A stretch of 64,000 nt of DNA from Calothrix anomala FACHB-343 (GCF_014696435.1 NZ_JACJQG010000007.1:114477-178476); one strand, 5' to 3'. Shown: positions 26,979 through 36,552, numbered from the stretch's first letter. Translations and numbers: made by a program. Notes: generated by a model not told the origin, from the sequence alone.

Positions 26979-27386
26979 TTACGGCACAATCAAAACTGGA
27001 CAAGGTGAAAGATTAATCACGCGGGTAGTGACACTATCTGTTGCACCTTCTTCAGTTAAACCTAAACCGCGACAACCCATAATAATTAAATCTGCCCCAA
27101 TTTCGTCAGCCACATCACAAATGGTAAAAGCTGGTTTTCCTTGCTTCTCCAGAACTTCGGCGGGAATTCCTTGTTGCTCAAATAAGGCGCGGGCACTTTC
27201 GAGTAATTTTGCAACTACCTCCGGTGACACCATAGGATCGGCGCTGGGCGCTTCTGCAGTTGGTTCTTCCACCACGGATAGTATTACCAAACGACTACCA
27301 TATTTTTGGACAACGTTGGTAACCACATCAGCTGCTTCCCTGGCTTCGCGACTTTGATCGATGGGAAATAAAACTGTCTTGAACAT
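26979..27386 (-). CDS. Universal stress protein (UspA family)
   Basis: This 135-residue single-domain Usp starts at ATG 27384-27386 (MFKTVLFPIDQS). The N-terminal strand with Asp10, the middle ADLIIMGCRGLGL motif and the C-terminal SPCPVLIVP strand fit the Usp fold. The GxxG part of the ATP motif (GCRG) is present, but the expected following G(S/T) is unclear, so nucleotide binding is uncertain. It is followed on the same strand by the large hybrid kinase and is divergent from pgk. Confidence 0.9.
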   Translation of the reverse strand: MFKTVLFPIDQSREAREAADVVTNVVQKYGSRLVILSVVEEPTAEAPSADPMVSPEVVAKLLESARALFEQQGIPAEVLEKQGKPAFTICDVADEIGADLIIMGCRGLGLTEEGATDSVTTRVINLSPCPVLIVP

Positions 27387-27476
27387 ATCTCTCACCTGCG
27401 TACCCCAGTCTCCGGTAAAATCTGGATGGTTATACTTTCAAAACAATAACAAAAAGGCGATCGGGAGGGTCTGGCT

Positions 27477-28679
27477 GTGTCCAAAAAAACTTTAGCAAAT
27501 TTATCTGCGGCTGAGATATCTGGTAAACGTGCCTTAGTACGGGTGGACTTTAACGTGCCTGTTGATGATAACGGTAACATCACAGACGACACTCGGATTC
27601 GGGCAGCTTTGCCAACCATCCAAGATTTAACGCAGAAGGGCGCTAAGGTAATTCTAGCAAGCCATTTTGGTCGTCCTAAAGGTGTGGATGACAAATTGCG
27701 TTTGACTCCAGTAGCTAAACGTCTGTCGGAATTACTGGGACAAGAAGTGGTAAAAACTGATGATTCTATCGGTGATGAAGTAGCTGCTAAAGTTGCGGCT
27801 TTAGAAAATGGCCAAGTGCTGTTGTTAGAAAACGTCCGCTTCTACAAGGAAGAAGAAAAGAACGACCCAGAATTTGCGCAAAAACTGGCAGCTAATGCCG
27901 ATTTTTATGTCAATGATGCGTTTGGTACTGCACACCGCGCCCACGCTTCTACTGAAGGTGTAACTAAATTCCTCAGCCCTTCTGTGGCTGGATATTTGGT
28001 GGAAAAGGAATTGCAATATCTGCAAAGCGCGATTGAAAGTCCCCAACGTCCTTTGGCAGCAATTATCGGTGGTTCTAAAGTTTCTAGCAAAATTGGCGTT
28101 ATTGAAACCCTGCTAGAGAAATGCGACAAGCTCATCATCGGCGGTGGGATGATTTTCACATTCTACAAAGCCCGTGGTTTGAGTGTTGGTAAGTCTCTGG
28201 TTGAAGAAGACAAGCTAGAACTAGCAAAATCTTTAGAAGCTAAAGCCAAAGAACGCGGTGTTACTTTCCTGTTACCTACAGATGTAGTCGTAGCCGATAA
28301 GTTTGCGCCTGATGCTAATGCGGAAACCGTCAGCATCGAAAATATCCCCGATGGTGGTATGGGTTTAGATATTGGCCCAGACTCAGTTAAAGTGTTCCAA
28401 GAAGCTCTTGCAGATTGCAAATCAGTGGTTTGGAACGGCCCTATGGGTGTATTTGAGTTTGATCAATTTGCTAAGGGTACAGAAGCGATCGCTCATACTT
28501 TAGCAGAAATTGGCAAAACAGGCGCTACCACCATCATCGGCGGCGGCGACTCTGTAGCGGCTGTAGAAAAAGTCGGTTTAGCCGAGCAAATGAGCCACAT
28601 CTCCACCGGCGGCGGCGCTAGCTTGGAGTTACTCGAAGGCAAAGTACTACCCGGTATCGCTGCTTTAGACGAGGCATAA
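27477..28679 (+). CDS. pgk: Phosphoglycerate kinase
   Basis: Converts 1,3-bisphosphoglycerate plus ADP to 3-phosphoglycerate plus ATP in glycolysis, and the reverse in the Calvin cycle. The 400-residue protein is full length, with the RVDFNVP substrate motif near the N-terminus, the SHFGRPKG loop, [15 protein letters not shown], the nucleotide-binding GPMGVFEFD, and the [14 protein letters not shown] and [13 protein letters not shown] phosphate loops. The start is GTG at 27477 ([20 protein letters not shown]), consistent with Pgk N-termini. It is divergent from the stress-protein gene with only about 90 bp between. Confidence 0.98.
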   Translation: MSKKTLANLSAAEISGKRALVRVDFNVPVDDNGNITDDTRIRAALPTIQDLTQKGAKVILASHFGRPKGVDDKLRLTPVAKRLSELLGQEVVKTDDSIGDEVAAKVAALENGQVLLLENVRFYKEEEKNDPEFAQKLAANADFYVNDAFGTAHRAHASTEGVTKFLSPSVAGYLVEKELQYLQSAIESPQRPLAAIIGGSKVSSKIGVIETLLEKCDKLIIGGGMIFTFYKARGLSVGKSLVEEDKLELAKSLEAKAKERGVTFLLPTDVVVADKFAPDANAETVSIENIPDGGMGLDIGPDSVKVFQEALADCKSVVWNGPMGVFEFDQFAKGTEAIAHTLAEIGKTGATTIIGGGDSVAAVEKVGLAEQMSHISTGGGASLELLEGKVLPGIAALDEA

Positions 28680-28683
28680 TAAA

Positions 28684-28840
28684 TAGGGCATTGGGCATTG
28701 GGCAAGAGTCAAGAGTCAAGAGTCAAGAGTCAAGAGTCAAGAGTCAATTGTCAATTGTCATTTGCTATTGCTCCCCCCTGCTCCCTGCCCCCTGCCCCTC
28801 TGCTCTCCCTAGCCCCTAGCCCCTAACCCCTAGCCCCTAT
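28684..28840. repeat. GGGCATT, AAGAGTC and TAGCCCC repeats
   Basis: Behind pgk: two GGGCATT units, about six AGAGTCA heptamers (28704-28746), then a CCCTGCT/CCCCTAG block to about 28840. Confidence 0.85.
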
Positions 28841-28948
28841 TCCAAAGAACCATTACACTTCATTGCAAAATAAAAAGTAGGGCAAAACAACGTGATAGGT
28901 TTTGTTTTATGGAAAACACTGCACCCGACTAATTAAAGGAGAATACCA

Positions 28949-29155
28949 GTGGCAATGGAATCAAATCTCTTAACAGACACAAGTGTAGTCAATGAAGATT
29001 TTAGCGAGTATGTAGCCCACCTCCAGCTACACATGACTTTACAAGCTCGCAATCTGGTTCCACCCCTGAAGCAAAATCTTGAAGATAGCCGAGATCAATT
29101 ACTGCATCAAACCCAAGCACACTTTGAAAAGTTGGCTTCTCGCCAAGGTTTGTAA
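28949..29155 (+). CDS. Hypothetical small helical protein (68 aa)
   Basis: I do not recognise it. The start is GTG 28949, chosen because AAGGAG (28936-28941) sits 7 bp upstream; the alternative ATG at 28955 would have a 13-bp spacing. The protein is polar and largely alpha-helical (HLQLHMTLQARNLVPPLKQN, then LEDSRDQLLHQTQAHFEKLA), without cysteines or membrane span. The good SD and the terminator directly behind it at 29192-29247 support a genuine monocistronic gene. Confidence 0.7.
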   Translation: MAMESNLLTDTSVVNEDFSEYVAHLQLHMTLQARNLVPPLKQNLEDSRDQLLHQTQAHFEKLASRQGL

Positions 29156-29191
29156 ATTATCTAAATCTTAAATTAAAATTTACGTAGAATT

Positions 29192-29247
29192 AAAGCAGAT
29201 ATTGTTGATTAATGCTATGAGTGTTATCATCAAATCTGCTTTTTTTA
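29192..29247 (+). terminator. Rho-independent terminator
   Basis: AAAGCAGAT (29192-29200) pairs with ATCTGCTTT (29234-29242), the 33-nt apical part partly pairs further (TTGTTGAT with ATCATCAA), and a T-tract follows (TTTTTTT). Confidence 0.75.
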
Positions 29248-29382
29248 TTTAATTTACGTATTTCTTTAAGAAGATCGCTCTTTTGGATAGCTAGCAAATG
29301 GCGGAAAGCCGCTAATATTATTATTACAGCACTTACTCAGCAAGAGCAGTTAATTAAGGCTTAATGGCGGCTCGAAACTAAA

Positions 29383-30621
29383 ATGACTTCATTACTTCCT
29401 CGAAATCTCAGCGTTATCATTCGACCAGTCCAATACCGGGATCTGGACGGGATCGAACGCCTAACTCAAGAGTCATTCGCAGCCCAAACCCCTAAAGGAG
29501 CAGGTTCTGCCACGCGCCAAATGCAATGGCTGCGACGCTGGTATGGCTTTTTGAAATTTTTAAGTTGGTTCCCTAACCCGTTACAATACCTGTTTTGTTC
29601 CTATGTGGCAGAGCAAGGGCGATCGCTCTTAGGGATGATTCAAGTATCGCCGTTTAACCGCACGCGCAGTACTTGGCGGGTTGATAAGGTAATCCTTGAC
29701 CGAGCTACTGACAAGCAAGTAACTGGTTCCCAGCTTTTACGCCATTGCTTTGAGTCGATTGTTGAGGCGCGTACTTGGGTACTGGAAGTTAATGTCAACG
29801 ATTTAGAGGCGCTAGCACTATATCGGCAAAATGGATTTCAGCGTCTAGCGGAAATGACTTATTGGGAAATTGAACCCCAATTATTAACCGAATTGGCTCA
29901 CGCTGAACCAGATTTACCGAATTTGCTGCCAATTAGTAATGCGGATGCCCAATTGCTCTATCAACTAGATACAGCATCTATGCCGCCTTTGGTGCGTCAG
30001 GTGTTCGATCGCAATACCCGCGACTTCAAAACAAGTTTGTTTGGAGCCTTAAGCGATGCTGTGAAGCAATGGGTGACAAAAACCGAAGTAGTCAGTGGTT
30101 ACGTATTTGAACCCCAACGCAAAGCCGCGATTGGACATTTTCAGGTGCAACTAGATCGCCAGGGAATTACCCCCCACATCGCCACGCTGACAGTTCACCC
30201 CGCCTATACTTGGCTATATCCTGAGTTGCTGTCGCAATTAGCGCGGATTGTCCAAGATTTTCCCCAGCAAGGCTTGCAACTGGCTTCTTCTGATTATCAA
30301 CCAGAGCGAGAAGAGTATTTAGAACGTATTGGTGCTAAACGAATAGAACATACTCTAATCATGTCGCGCTCGGTTTGGCATAAACTAAGGGAGTCGAAAT
30401 TTGTCTCTTTAGAGGGAATTCAATGGCCGGAAGTATTGCAAGGCTTACAACCTGCACGTAAACCGATCCCAGGGGGTATGTCATGGACGCAACAACTCCA
30501 ACAGCGATCGCATGATATCTCATTACCCACAAAATCTGAACCTCCCGCTTTTGGTAATAAACCCGCGAATATCGAAGCATCTTCCCCGCCAGAATCAGCA
30601 GATACACAGCAACAGCAGTAA
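29383..30621 (+). CDS. GNAT-family acetyltransferase-like protein (412 aa)
   Basis: Residues 10-165 fit a GNAT fold: VIIRPVQYRDLDGIERLTQE as the first strand and helix, DKVILDRATDKQVTGSQLLR near the acetyl-CoA site, and VLEVNVNDLEALALYRQNGF as the C-terminal GNAT strand and helix. The canonical Q/RxxGxG/A loop is not conserved (here DKQVTGS), so catalytic activity is uncertain. Residues about 190-345 may be a second, degenerate GNAT half, followed by a disordered Pro/Gln-rich tail. The ruvX start lies 28 bp downstream, suggesting one transcript. Confidence 0.75.
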   Translation: MTSLLPRNLSVIIRPVQYRDLDGIERLTQESFAAQTPKGAGSATRQMQWLRRWYGFLKFLSWFPNPLQYLFCSYVAEQGRSLLGMIQVSPFNRTRSTWRVDKVILDRATDKQVTGSQLLRHCFESIVEARTWVLEVNVNDLEALALYRQNGFQRLAEMTYWEIEPQLLTELAHAEPDLPNLLPISNADAQLLYQLDTASMPPLVRQVFDRNTRDFKTSLFGALSDAVKQWVTKTEVVSGYVFEPQRKAAIGHFQVQLDRQGITPHIATLTVHPAYTWLYPELLSQLARIVQDFPQQGLQLASSDYQPEREEYLERIGAKRIEHTLIMSRSVWHKLRESKFVSLEGIQWPEVLQGLQPARKPIPGGMSWTQQLQQRSHDISLPTKSEPPAFGNKPANIEASSPPESADTQQQQ

Positions 30622-30648
30622 GTCATACCTTAGGAGCAACCATAGCCA

Positions 30649-31098
30649 TTGATTTCAGCATTAGGATTAGATTTAGGGCGCAAGCGCATTGGCGTAGCAG
30701 GTTGTGATGGTACCGGCTTAATCGCTACGGGGATCGCCACCATTGAACGCGCATCTTTTGCCCAAGATGTGGAGCAACTCAAACAAATCGTTGAGGAGCG
30801 CCAAGTGCAGGTGCTAGTAATTGGGTTACCTTATTCGATGGATGGCTCCTTAGGCTTTCAAGCCCGTCACGTGCAAAAGTTAGCTAATAGGCTGGCGAAA
30901 GCGCTCAATTTACCGATGGAATATGTGGATGAGCGATTAACCTCATATCAAGCAGAGGAATTGCTCAAAGCGGAAAATCGCTCGCCATCACGCCACAAAG
31001 CCTTAATTGACAGAAAAGCCGCCGCCTTAATTTTGCAACAATGGCTGGATACTCGCCGCGCTCAATCTCGCAGTTCGGCGGTAGCTGTTGAGTATTGA
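30649..31098 (+). CDS. ruvX: Holliday junction resolvase-like RuvX/YqgF
   Basis: This 149-residue RNase H-fold nuclease implicated in pre-16S rRNA 5'-end maturation and possibly in Holliday junction processing. The motifs are present: LGLDLGRKRIGVA with the first catalytic Asp, VIGLPYSMDGSLG, YVDERLTSYQAE with the middle acidic residues, and IDRKAAALILQQWL with the last Asp. The start is TTG 30649, with AGGAG at about 30632-30636, 12 bp upstream; no ATG is available before the first motif. It lies directly downstream of the GNAT-like gene and upstream of the DUF3727 gene. Confidence 0.92.
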   Translation: MISALGLDLGRKRIGVAGCDGTGLIATGIATIERASFAQDVEQLKQIVEERQVQVLVIGLPYSMDGSLGFQARHVQKLANRLAKALNLPMEYVDERLTSYQAEELLKAENRSPSRHKALIDRKAAALILQQWLDTRRAQSRSSAVAVEY

Positions 31099-31247
31099 TA
31101 CCTTTTAACATGATATTCTGAAAACTGTTACCCGGCAGTTGTATATAAAACTCAACCTGTTTATTGAGATATATTTCATTAAATAGTTGAGCAAATGCAA
31201 ATTTCACATTTGCTGGTAGTTATAAAAAAAGTTTCCACACCTCGGCT

Positions 31248-31820
31248 ATGTTTTCTTCTCCATTTTCCGACGACAACGATAACGATCGCACTGGCTCCAT
31301 CAGTTTAACTGACGAAAAAGGGCGCAATCTCGATTGTTATATTGAGCATTCCCTGGAAGTAGATGGGCAAGAATATGTTTTACTACTACCCGTCGATTCA
31401 CCTGTAGAAATTTTTGCTTGGCAAGGTGAAGATGAGGAAGAAGAAGCTGTTCTGGTAGAAGACGATCTCACAATTGATAAGATTTTTCCTACAGCCCAAG
31501 CTGTCTTATCCGAGCAGAATTTAATCTTAAAAAATACTGCTTATGCTCTCACCGTCTCTGGTGATTTACCCCCTGTAGAAGAATCTGAACTCTTCACTTT
31601 AGAAATTGAGGATGATGAAGCAGATTTAGAACCAGAGCAGTTACAACTTCTAGCTAGATTCTACGATGAAGAGCAGGAATACGCCATTTACACCCCCCTC
31701 GATCCCCTGTTATTTTTTGCCCGAATCGCTAAAAATGGACAGCCGCACCTCCTTTCTCCAGAGGAATTCCGCAAGGTACAACCATTGCTAGAAGAACATT
31801 TGTTTAATGAAGTTGAATGA
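31248..31820 (+). CDS. DUF3727/DUF1292-like acidic protein
   Basis: This 190-residue, very acidic protein has two similar halves: SISLTDEKGRNLDCYIEHSL (about 17-36) and a second beta-rich part after residue 100 (DLEPEQLQLLARFYDEEQEYAIYTPLDPLLFFARI). The layout fits cyanobacterial DUF3727, with an N-terminal part like Bacillus YrzB (DUF1292). YrzB is also encoded next to the ruvX homologue in Firmicutes, which makes the neighbourhood meaningful, although the function is unknown. It is cytoplasmic, with no signal or membrane segment. Confidence 0.85.
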   Translation: MFSSPFSDDNDNDRTGSISLTDEKGRNLDCYIEHSLEVDGQEYVLLLPVDSPVEIFAWQGEDEEEEAVLVEDDLTIDKIFPTAQAVLSEQNLILKNTAYALTVSGDLPPVEESELFTLEIEDDEADLEPEQLQLLARFYDEEQEYAIYTPLDPLLFFARIAKNGQPHLLSPEEFRKVQPLLEEHLFNEVE

Positions 31821-32332
31821 TAGATAGCAAAAAATAATTAAATTCCTGAATGATAGCTGTTGACTGTTGACTGTTGACTGTTGACTGGTTTAAAAGCCTT
31901 TTATTGTCAAGGTTTTATCTTAGCTTGATGTCTTAATCTATCTGGCTACAGCTATATAAATTGCGAAAAAAACTTTTTTGGCAATAATTAAGGAATATAT
32001 GTTGGCTGGTTAGGCAAATTTAACCATCGCATCAGTCATAGGTTTGGGATTATCCCAGCCCTAACATTTGCGATCGCTTTTTTTATTCCCATCACCTTAT
32101 TCCTGAAGCGATCGCATTTATTTAAAATCAGAGAATAAATTACTGCTTGGCAAGGTTACCAGGCAAGCTATATTCTAAAAAAACTAGGTATTTGTATTTT
32201 GTGAAAAGTTATCATAGCACAAGTGTGCTTTGTTATTTATGACAAAATATAAATTATTTGTTGTAGAAATTTACAAAGTAAAACAGTATTTACTTATTCT
32301 TTAGTAAATTATCACATCCTTAACTCGAAAAT
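31821..32332. other. Intergenic spacer with TTGACTG heptamers
   Basis: About four TTGACTG units at 31858-31886; two HIP1-like sites near 32072 and 32110; otherwise AT-rich. No gene, tRNA or clear structured RNA was seen in these 512 bp. Confidence 0.6.
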
Positions 32333-32875
32333 ATGGCTTGGAATAACCTTTTGCAGCCTGACTTGATTTTGGCGGGTTCAATTTTAACCTTAACACCAGA
32401 CATTATCCAGCAATATGGATTGAAGGGATTGGTGCTGGATGTAGATGAAACTTTAGTACCGATGAAAGTTGGCGCAGTTTCGCCAGAATTACGCGAATGG
32501 GTAGAACAAATCCGCGCCCATACCGTCTTATGGTTGGTGAGTAATAACTTAAGCGAAATGCGGATTGGCGGAATTGCGCGTTCTTTAAACTTACCTTACT
32601 ACCTGGGTGCAGTTAAACCTTCACGACGCAAAATTAGAGCCGCACTCAGAGCGATGAATTTACCAGTACATCAAGTAGGGATGGTAGGCGATCGCTTATT
32701 TACCGATGTCTTAGCGGGTAATCGCTTAGGTATGTTCACCATCCTAGTCGAACCGATGATTCATCCAGATGTAGAACTACTGCGTACTCACCCCGTGAGA
32801 AACTTTGAAGTCTGGGTATCAGAAGCCTTAGGAGCCTCCATCAGCCCTAAGTATACAAAAATTCGCAAACATTGA
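32333..32875 (+). CDS. YqeG-family HAD (subclass IIIA) phosphatase
   Basis: This 180-residue HAD-like phosphatase has motif I LVLDVDETLVP (Asp37 and Asp39), motif II LWLVSNN, the motif III lysine in LGAVKPSRR and motif IV GMVGDRLFTDVLAGN. This is the YqeG arrangement; homologues dephosphorylate phosphatidylglycerophosphate (PGP phosphatase, as in plant PTPMT-independent pathways). A PGP phosphatase role is plausible here because cyanobacteria need phosphatidylglycerol for thylakoids, but it is an inference. It is followed by a terminator-like hairpin and proB. Confidence 0.9.
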   Translation: MAWNNLLQPDLILAGSILTLTPDIIQQYGLKGLVLDVDETLVPMKVGAVSPELREWVEQIRAHTVLWLVSNNLSEMRIGGIARSLNLPYYLGAVKPSRRKIRAALRAMNLPVHQVGMVGDRLFTDVLAGNRLGMFTILVEPMIHPDVELLRTHPVRNFEVWVSEALGASISPKYTKIRKH

Positions 32876-33009
32876 TAATAAGACAGAAAAGTAAATCTAA
32901 AAAAATAATTAAGGAATCTTTCGCAATGAAAAAAATCTGAGAATATAAGTATCAATAACATCGGGTCAGCCAAAAAAGACCCAAGCCGATAATAAATAAA
33001 TTTAAAACC

Positions 33010-33051
33010 GTAAAGCGTCAGACTTCACTTATAGAAGACCTGGCGCTTTAC
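33010..33051 (+). terminator. Hairpin terminator behind the YqeG-type gene
   Basis: GTAAAGCG (33010-33017) pairs with CGCTTTAC (33044-33051), extended by TCAG/CTGG with one mismatch. A weak AT-rich tail follows. Confidence 0.6.
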
Positions 33052-33058
33052 AATTTAG

Positions 33059-33175
33059 TCAATAGTCAAAAGTCCAGAGTCCACAGTCAAAAGTCTGATG
33101 AGTATTGACCCTTAACCCTTGACCATTGACTATTAACCATTGACCATTGACCATTGACTATTGACCCTTGACTAA
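33059..33175. repeat. TTGAC(C/T)(A/C) heptamer array overlapping the proB start
   Basis: Mixed 7-bp units (GTCAATA, AGTCCAG, CATTGAC, TATTGAC) run without a gap from the YqeG terminator to codon 2 of proB. Confidence 0.9.
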
Positions 33176-34277
33176 AACTATTGTTGTTAAAATCGGTACT
33201 TCTAGCCTGACTCAACCGGAAACTGGACAATTAGCACTGTCTACAATTGCTACCTTGGCAGAAACCCTGTCTGATTTAAGACGCCAAGGACATCAGGTGA
33301 TTTTGGTGTCTTCTGGTGCGGTGGGGGTGGGTTGTGCGCGGTTGGGTTTAACGGAACGCCCAAAAGCGATCGCACTTAAACAAGCAGTAGCAGCTGTGGG
33401 ACAAGGGCGGTTAATGCGGGTGTATGATGATTTATTTACTACCCTGCAACAACCTATCGCCCAAGTTCTATTAACCCGTAGCGATTTAGTACAGCGCAGT
33501 CGCTATCTCAACATCTACAATACCTTTCGGGAATTGCTGGGATTGGGAGTGATTCCGGTAGTTAATGAGAACGATACGGTGGCGGTAGATGAGCTAAAAT
33601 TTGGCGATAATGACACCCTTTCAGCCTTAGTTGCCAGTTTAGTGGAAGCAGACTGGCTATTTTTGCTGACAGATGTGGATCGATTGTACTCCGCCGATCC
33701 CCGTTCCGTACCCGATGCCCAACCCATCGCCTTGGTAAGCAGTATTAAAGAATTAGCCGAATTACAGATACAAACAGGTGCGCAAGGTTCCCAATGGGGT
33801 ACTGGGGGGATGGTAACGAAAATTTCCGCCGCCAGAATTGCGATCGCGGCTGGTGTGCGTACTGTCATTACCCAAGGGCGATATCCCCGCAATATTGAAA
33901 AAATCATCGCCGGGGAAGCCATCGGTACGCATTTTGAACCCCAACCAGAACCCACCTCAGCCCGCAAACGCTGGATTGCTTACGGCCTTGTACCAATGGG
34001 AAAATTATATTTAGATGCAGGCGCGATCGCGGCGATTTCCCAAAGTGGAAAATCATTATTAGCGGCGGGTATTAAAGCCGTAGAAGGTGAATTTGATACT
34101 CAAGAAGCCGTGCAACTATGCGATCGTGAAGGTAACGAAATTGCTAGAGGATTAGTGAATTACAACAGCGAAGAACTGCAAAAGATTCGTGGCTGTCATT
34201 CCCGCGAAATTCCCCAAATTTTAGGCTATGGCGGTGCAGAAACTGTAGTTCATCGTGATAACTTAGTTTTGACTTAA
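33168..34277 (+). CDS. proB: Glutamate 5-kinase
   Basis: First step of proline synthesis: phosphorylation of L-glutamate. The 369-residue protein has the amino-acid kinase fold ([61 protein letters not shown]) and a C-terminal PUA domain (about 275-360; [18 protein letters not shown]). The start must be TTG 33168 or further inside: an in-frame TGA lies two codons upstream at 33162-33164, and the kinase motif begins at residue 5. This TTG is the first triplet of a TTGACTA repeat unit, and no SD exists. proB is commonly feedback-inhibited by proline at the kinase domain. Confidence 0.96.
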   Translation: MTKTIVVKIGTSSLTQPETGQLALSTIATLAETLSDLRRQGHQVILVSSGAVGVGCARLGLTERPKAIALKQAVAAVGQGRLMRVYDDLFTTLQQPIAQVLLTRSDLVQRSRYLNIYNTFRELLGLGVIPVVNENDTVAVDELKFGDNDTLSALVASLVEADWLFLLTDVDRLYSADPRSVPDAQPIALVSSIKELAELQIQTGAQGSQWGTGGMVTKISAARIAIAAGVRTVITQGRYPRNIEKIIAGEAIGTHFEPQPEPTSARKRWIAYGLVPMGKLYLDAGAIAAISQSGKSLLAAGIKAVEGEFDTQEAVQLCDREGNEIARGLVNYNSEELQKIRGCHSREIPQILGYGGAETVVHRDNLVLT

Positions 34278-34282
34278 GATAT

Positions 34283-34320
34283 GGGGCATTGGGCATTGGG
34301 CATTGGGCATTGGGCATTGG
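34283..34320. repeat. GGGCATT heptamers behind proB
   Basis: About five GGGCATT units immediately after the proB stop. Confidence 0.9.
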
Positions 34321-34440
34321 TGTCAACTTAATACCAATTTGAAAAAAGAATGTGACAGATTGTAGGGTCATGGCACTGCCGTGACCTATAGAATATATAA
34401 ATGTGTCGCCAACATTATTTGAATTGGTATAAGTTCTCTG

Positions 34441-34589
34441 GCTTACCCGACGTACCGCCCGCAGGCTGTAAGGCACTGGCTCACGCTACATGAGCTTACC
34501 TGCGTGGGCTAAGAAAATTTAGCCCACGCAGGTGGGCTTTGTTCAATTAGCCGCACCCTTCAAGGGTGACGGCGGTTTATCGGGTAAGC
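34441..34589. repeat. 149-bp compound palindromic element
   Basis: The ends GCTTACCCGA (34441-34450) and TCGGGTAAGC (34580-34589) are perfect inverted repeats. Inside is a perfect 14-bp hairpin, CCTGCGTGGGCTAA (34499-34512) with TTAGCCCACGCAGG (34519-34532), and a third hairpin CCGCACCCTT...AAGGGTGACGG. It could be a MITE or a cloverleaf-like RNA; it encodes no protein. Confidence 0.75.
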
Positions 34590-34682
34590 GAGGGGTTAGG
34601 AGTGAGGACAAAACCTTGTCCACCAAAAGGGTTTCACATTAAGTTGATACTATGCCCCATACCCCATGCCCATGCCCTATCA

Positions 34683-36350
34683 CTAACCTTTGTGTTCGAT
34701 AATCAACTTAATTGCTGCTAAGAATTCTTGCTCAATGTAGGGTTTTGTAAAGTAAGTAGTAGCACCTAATTGCATTGCTAATAAGCGGTGATTATTGGTG
34801 GTGCAACTACTTAGCATCACCACAGGAATTGTCGATAAAAACTGCTCTTTGAGACGATAGCTAAGAAACTCAAAGCCATTCATATTTGGCATTTCTACAT
34901 CACAAATCACTAATTGCACCTGGGAATTTTGCTGCAATTGAGCGATCGCTTCTTGTCCATCTTGGGCATGTAAAATTTTATAACCGACTTTTTGCAAAGT
35001 CATCGATATCAAATGTCGCACGCTATTAGAATCATCAACGATCAGCACGGTAGATTCTCTGTTAGCTGTGGCAGTGTCGGTTGGATTGAATAAGTTAGCA
35101 TTTGCCGAAATATCGGGATTTTGAGCAACGGTTTCGCTTAACAATGCAGCTAGATCGATGACTTGCAGTGGTTTATCTTTCCAAGTCGTCAAACCATACA
35201 CATAACTAGGCAGTTTGACTGAGGCTGGTACAGGTTGAATGGGTAACTCTAATTCAGCAATTAAAGACTGAATCTGTGGTTGTAAAGCGATAATTTGCTG
35301 CCCTAAGCTAATAATAAATATTGGTTCTGGTTGAGTTTTTTCTGGTGGTAAATTTTCGGCATTCAGCAGTTGCGAAACTCCATAGGTAGGGATAATTTTA
35401 CCTTGCCAATGTAAAAACCACTGTTGTTGAGAATAAATAAGTTGATCGGCTTGAGCAACTAAAATTTCTTTAACATTGTTGGAATTAATGGTAAAAATAT
35501 TACCACTCGCAGTCCAGACAAATAACTGCGAAGTTTTTAGGGTTTTTGGTTGGTTAGAGCGATCGCTATTTGGCTTAACAATAGCAATTGCGCTATTAAT
35601 TGACTTACCATTAGAAGAAATAACTGGTTTTGATATGCCCTCATAGGCTGTGCGCCAACCGGCTAAGGCGATACGTCCGATAGTTGGTGCAGCTTTAGGG
35701 CTATTTTCTAGGCTAGCAATCGCTACTTGCGCGATCGCCACAAATTCAGTTATCTTTAAGCGATCGCCAAAGCTTAAAAATACATTGGCGGCTAATTTCA
35801 GTTTCTCGACTAAATTATCAGCCTCCGATTGAGCCAGAATCATTTCCAAGTTGTTTAATGCTTGAGTCACCTCTGCTGTATCAACCAAATGAGATAACCC
35901 TGGTTCTACATTCAATTTAGGAAGTGAATTAGCTGCTATTGGTTGCTGATAATTTCTCGTCTCTAAATTAGCAAACACAGAATCTGTTTTTGCTAAGAGA
36001 TTAACTGCGTCATCAGTTTTACCTTGAATTTGGGCAATTAATAATAAACCGAGATTTTCATTAGCTTCTATGAGTAAAGCTGTAATATTTGCGTCAATTA
36101 TCTGATTTTCTAAGGATAAAAGCCGAAAAATCTTCTCAAGACGATAAGCTAAATTTTGGATATCCGCCAAATCAACTTGAGCGCTGACATCTTTGATTAG
36201 CTGCGCAACTCGTACCAGAGTCCGCATTTTGCCTGGAGAATAGTTATTTGGTAGTTCTAACAATCCATTGTGAATTTGCTGTAGCAGCCCTAAAGCTTCT
36301 TGCACAAATTCTGGATTAATATTACTTTTTATACCCAAGTCAAGAACCAT
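34683..36350 (-). CDS. CheA-like scaffold lacking the kinase core: degenerate Hpt, CheW-like, REC
   Basis: This 555-residue protein has an N-terminal Hpt-like helical bundle (about 12-85). The phosphorylatable His expected in the RAAHTLKG-type motif is replaced by Gln50 (RVAQLIKD). A second helical bundle (about 155-230) and a CheW-like adaptor domain (about 275-420; FVWTASGNIFTINSNNVKEI, IIPTYGVSQLL, YVYGLTTWKDKPLQVIDL) follow. A C-terminal receiver contains VLIVDDSNSVRHLIS and phosphoacceptor VICDVEMPNMNG. The dimerisation and HATPase domains that make CheA a kinase are absent. It lies 258 bp downstream of the PixJ-like receptor on the same strand, so it probably works with it. Adaptor or phosphate-sink roles are inference. 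Confidence 0.85.
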   Translation of the reverse strand: MVLDLGIKSNINPEFVQEALGLLQQIHNGLLELPNNYSPGKMRTLVRVAQLIKDVSAQVDLADIQNLAYRLEKIFRLLSLENQIIDANITALLIEANENLGLLLIAQIQGKTDDAVNLLAKTDSVFANLETRNYQQPIAANSLPKLNVEPGLSHLVDTAEVTQALNNLEMILAQSEADNLVEKLKLAANVFLSFGDRLKITEFVAIAQVAIASLENSPKAAPTIGRIALAGWRTAYEGISKPVISSNGKSINSAIAIVKPNSDRSNQPKTLKTSQLFVWTASGNIFTINSNNVKEILVAQADQLIYSQQQWFLHWQGKIIPTYGVSQLLNAENLPPEKTQPEPIFIISLGQQIIALQPQIQSLIAELELPIQPVPASVKLPSYVYGLTTWKDKPLQVIDLAALLSETVAQNPDISANANLFNPTDTATANRESTVLIVDDSNSVRHLISMTLQKVGYKILHAQDGQEAIAQLQQNSQVQLVICDVEMPNMNGFEFLSYRLKEQFLSTIPVVMLSSCTTNNHRLLAMQLGATTYFTKPYIEQEFLAAIKLIIEHKG

Positions 36351-36439
36351 AGCTATGTTCCTGTATTTATGTAAAATGGCAGAATTTAGTAAATTATTTA
36401 ACAGGCAATCTCGATGAAAAAATTTTCATCACATATATG

Positions 36440-36552
36440 AAAGAGAAGGGGGACAAGGGAAGGGAGACAAGGGAGATATAAATTTTGCAACTCAGGCGAT
36501 CGCGAGAAAATATCTCTTAAGAGTCAACAGTCAACAGTCAACAGTCAACAGT
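36440..36552. repeat. GACAAGGGA units and CAACAGT heptamers
   Basis: Four GGGGACAAGGGA-type units (36445-36475), then five AGTCAAC units (36521-36552) between the receptor and scaffold genes. Confidence 0.85.

Noticed and set aside
26908-27357. 149-codon plus-strand frame over the universal stress gene
   Set aside because: Begins in the GCCCAAT heptamers and is antisense to a clear Usp protein.
33762-33967. Antisense frames within proB
   Set aside because: Opposite to strongly conserved glutamate kinase motifs.
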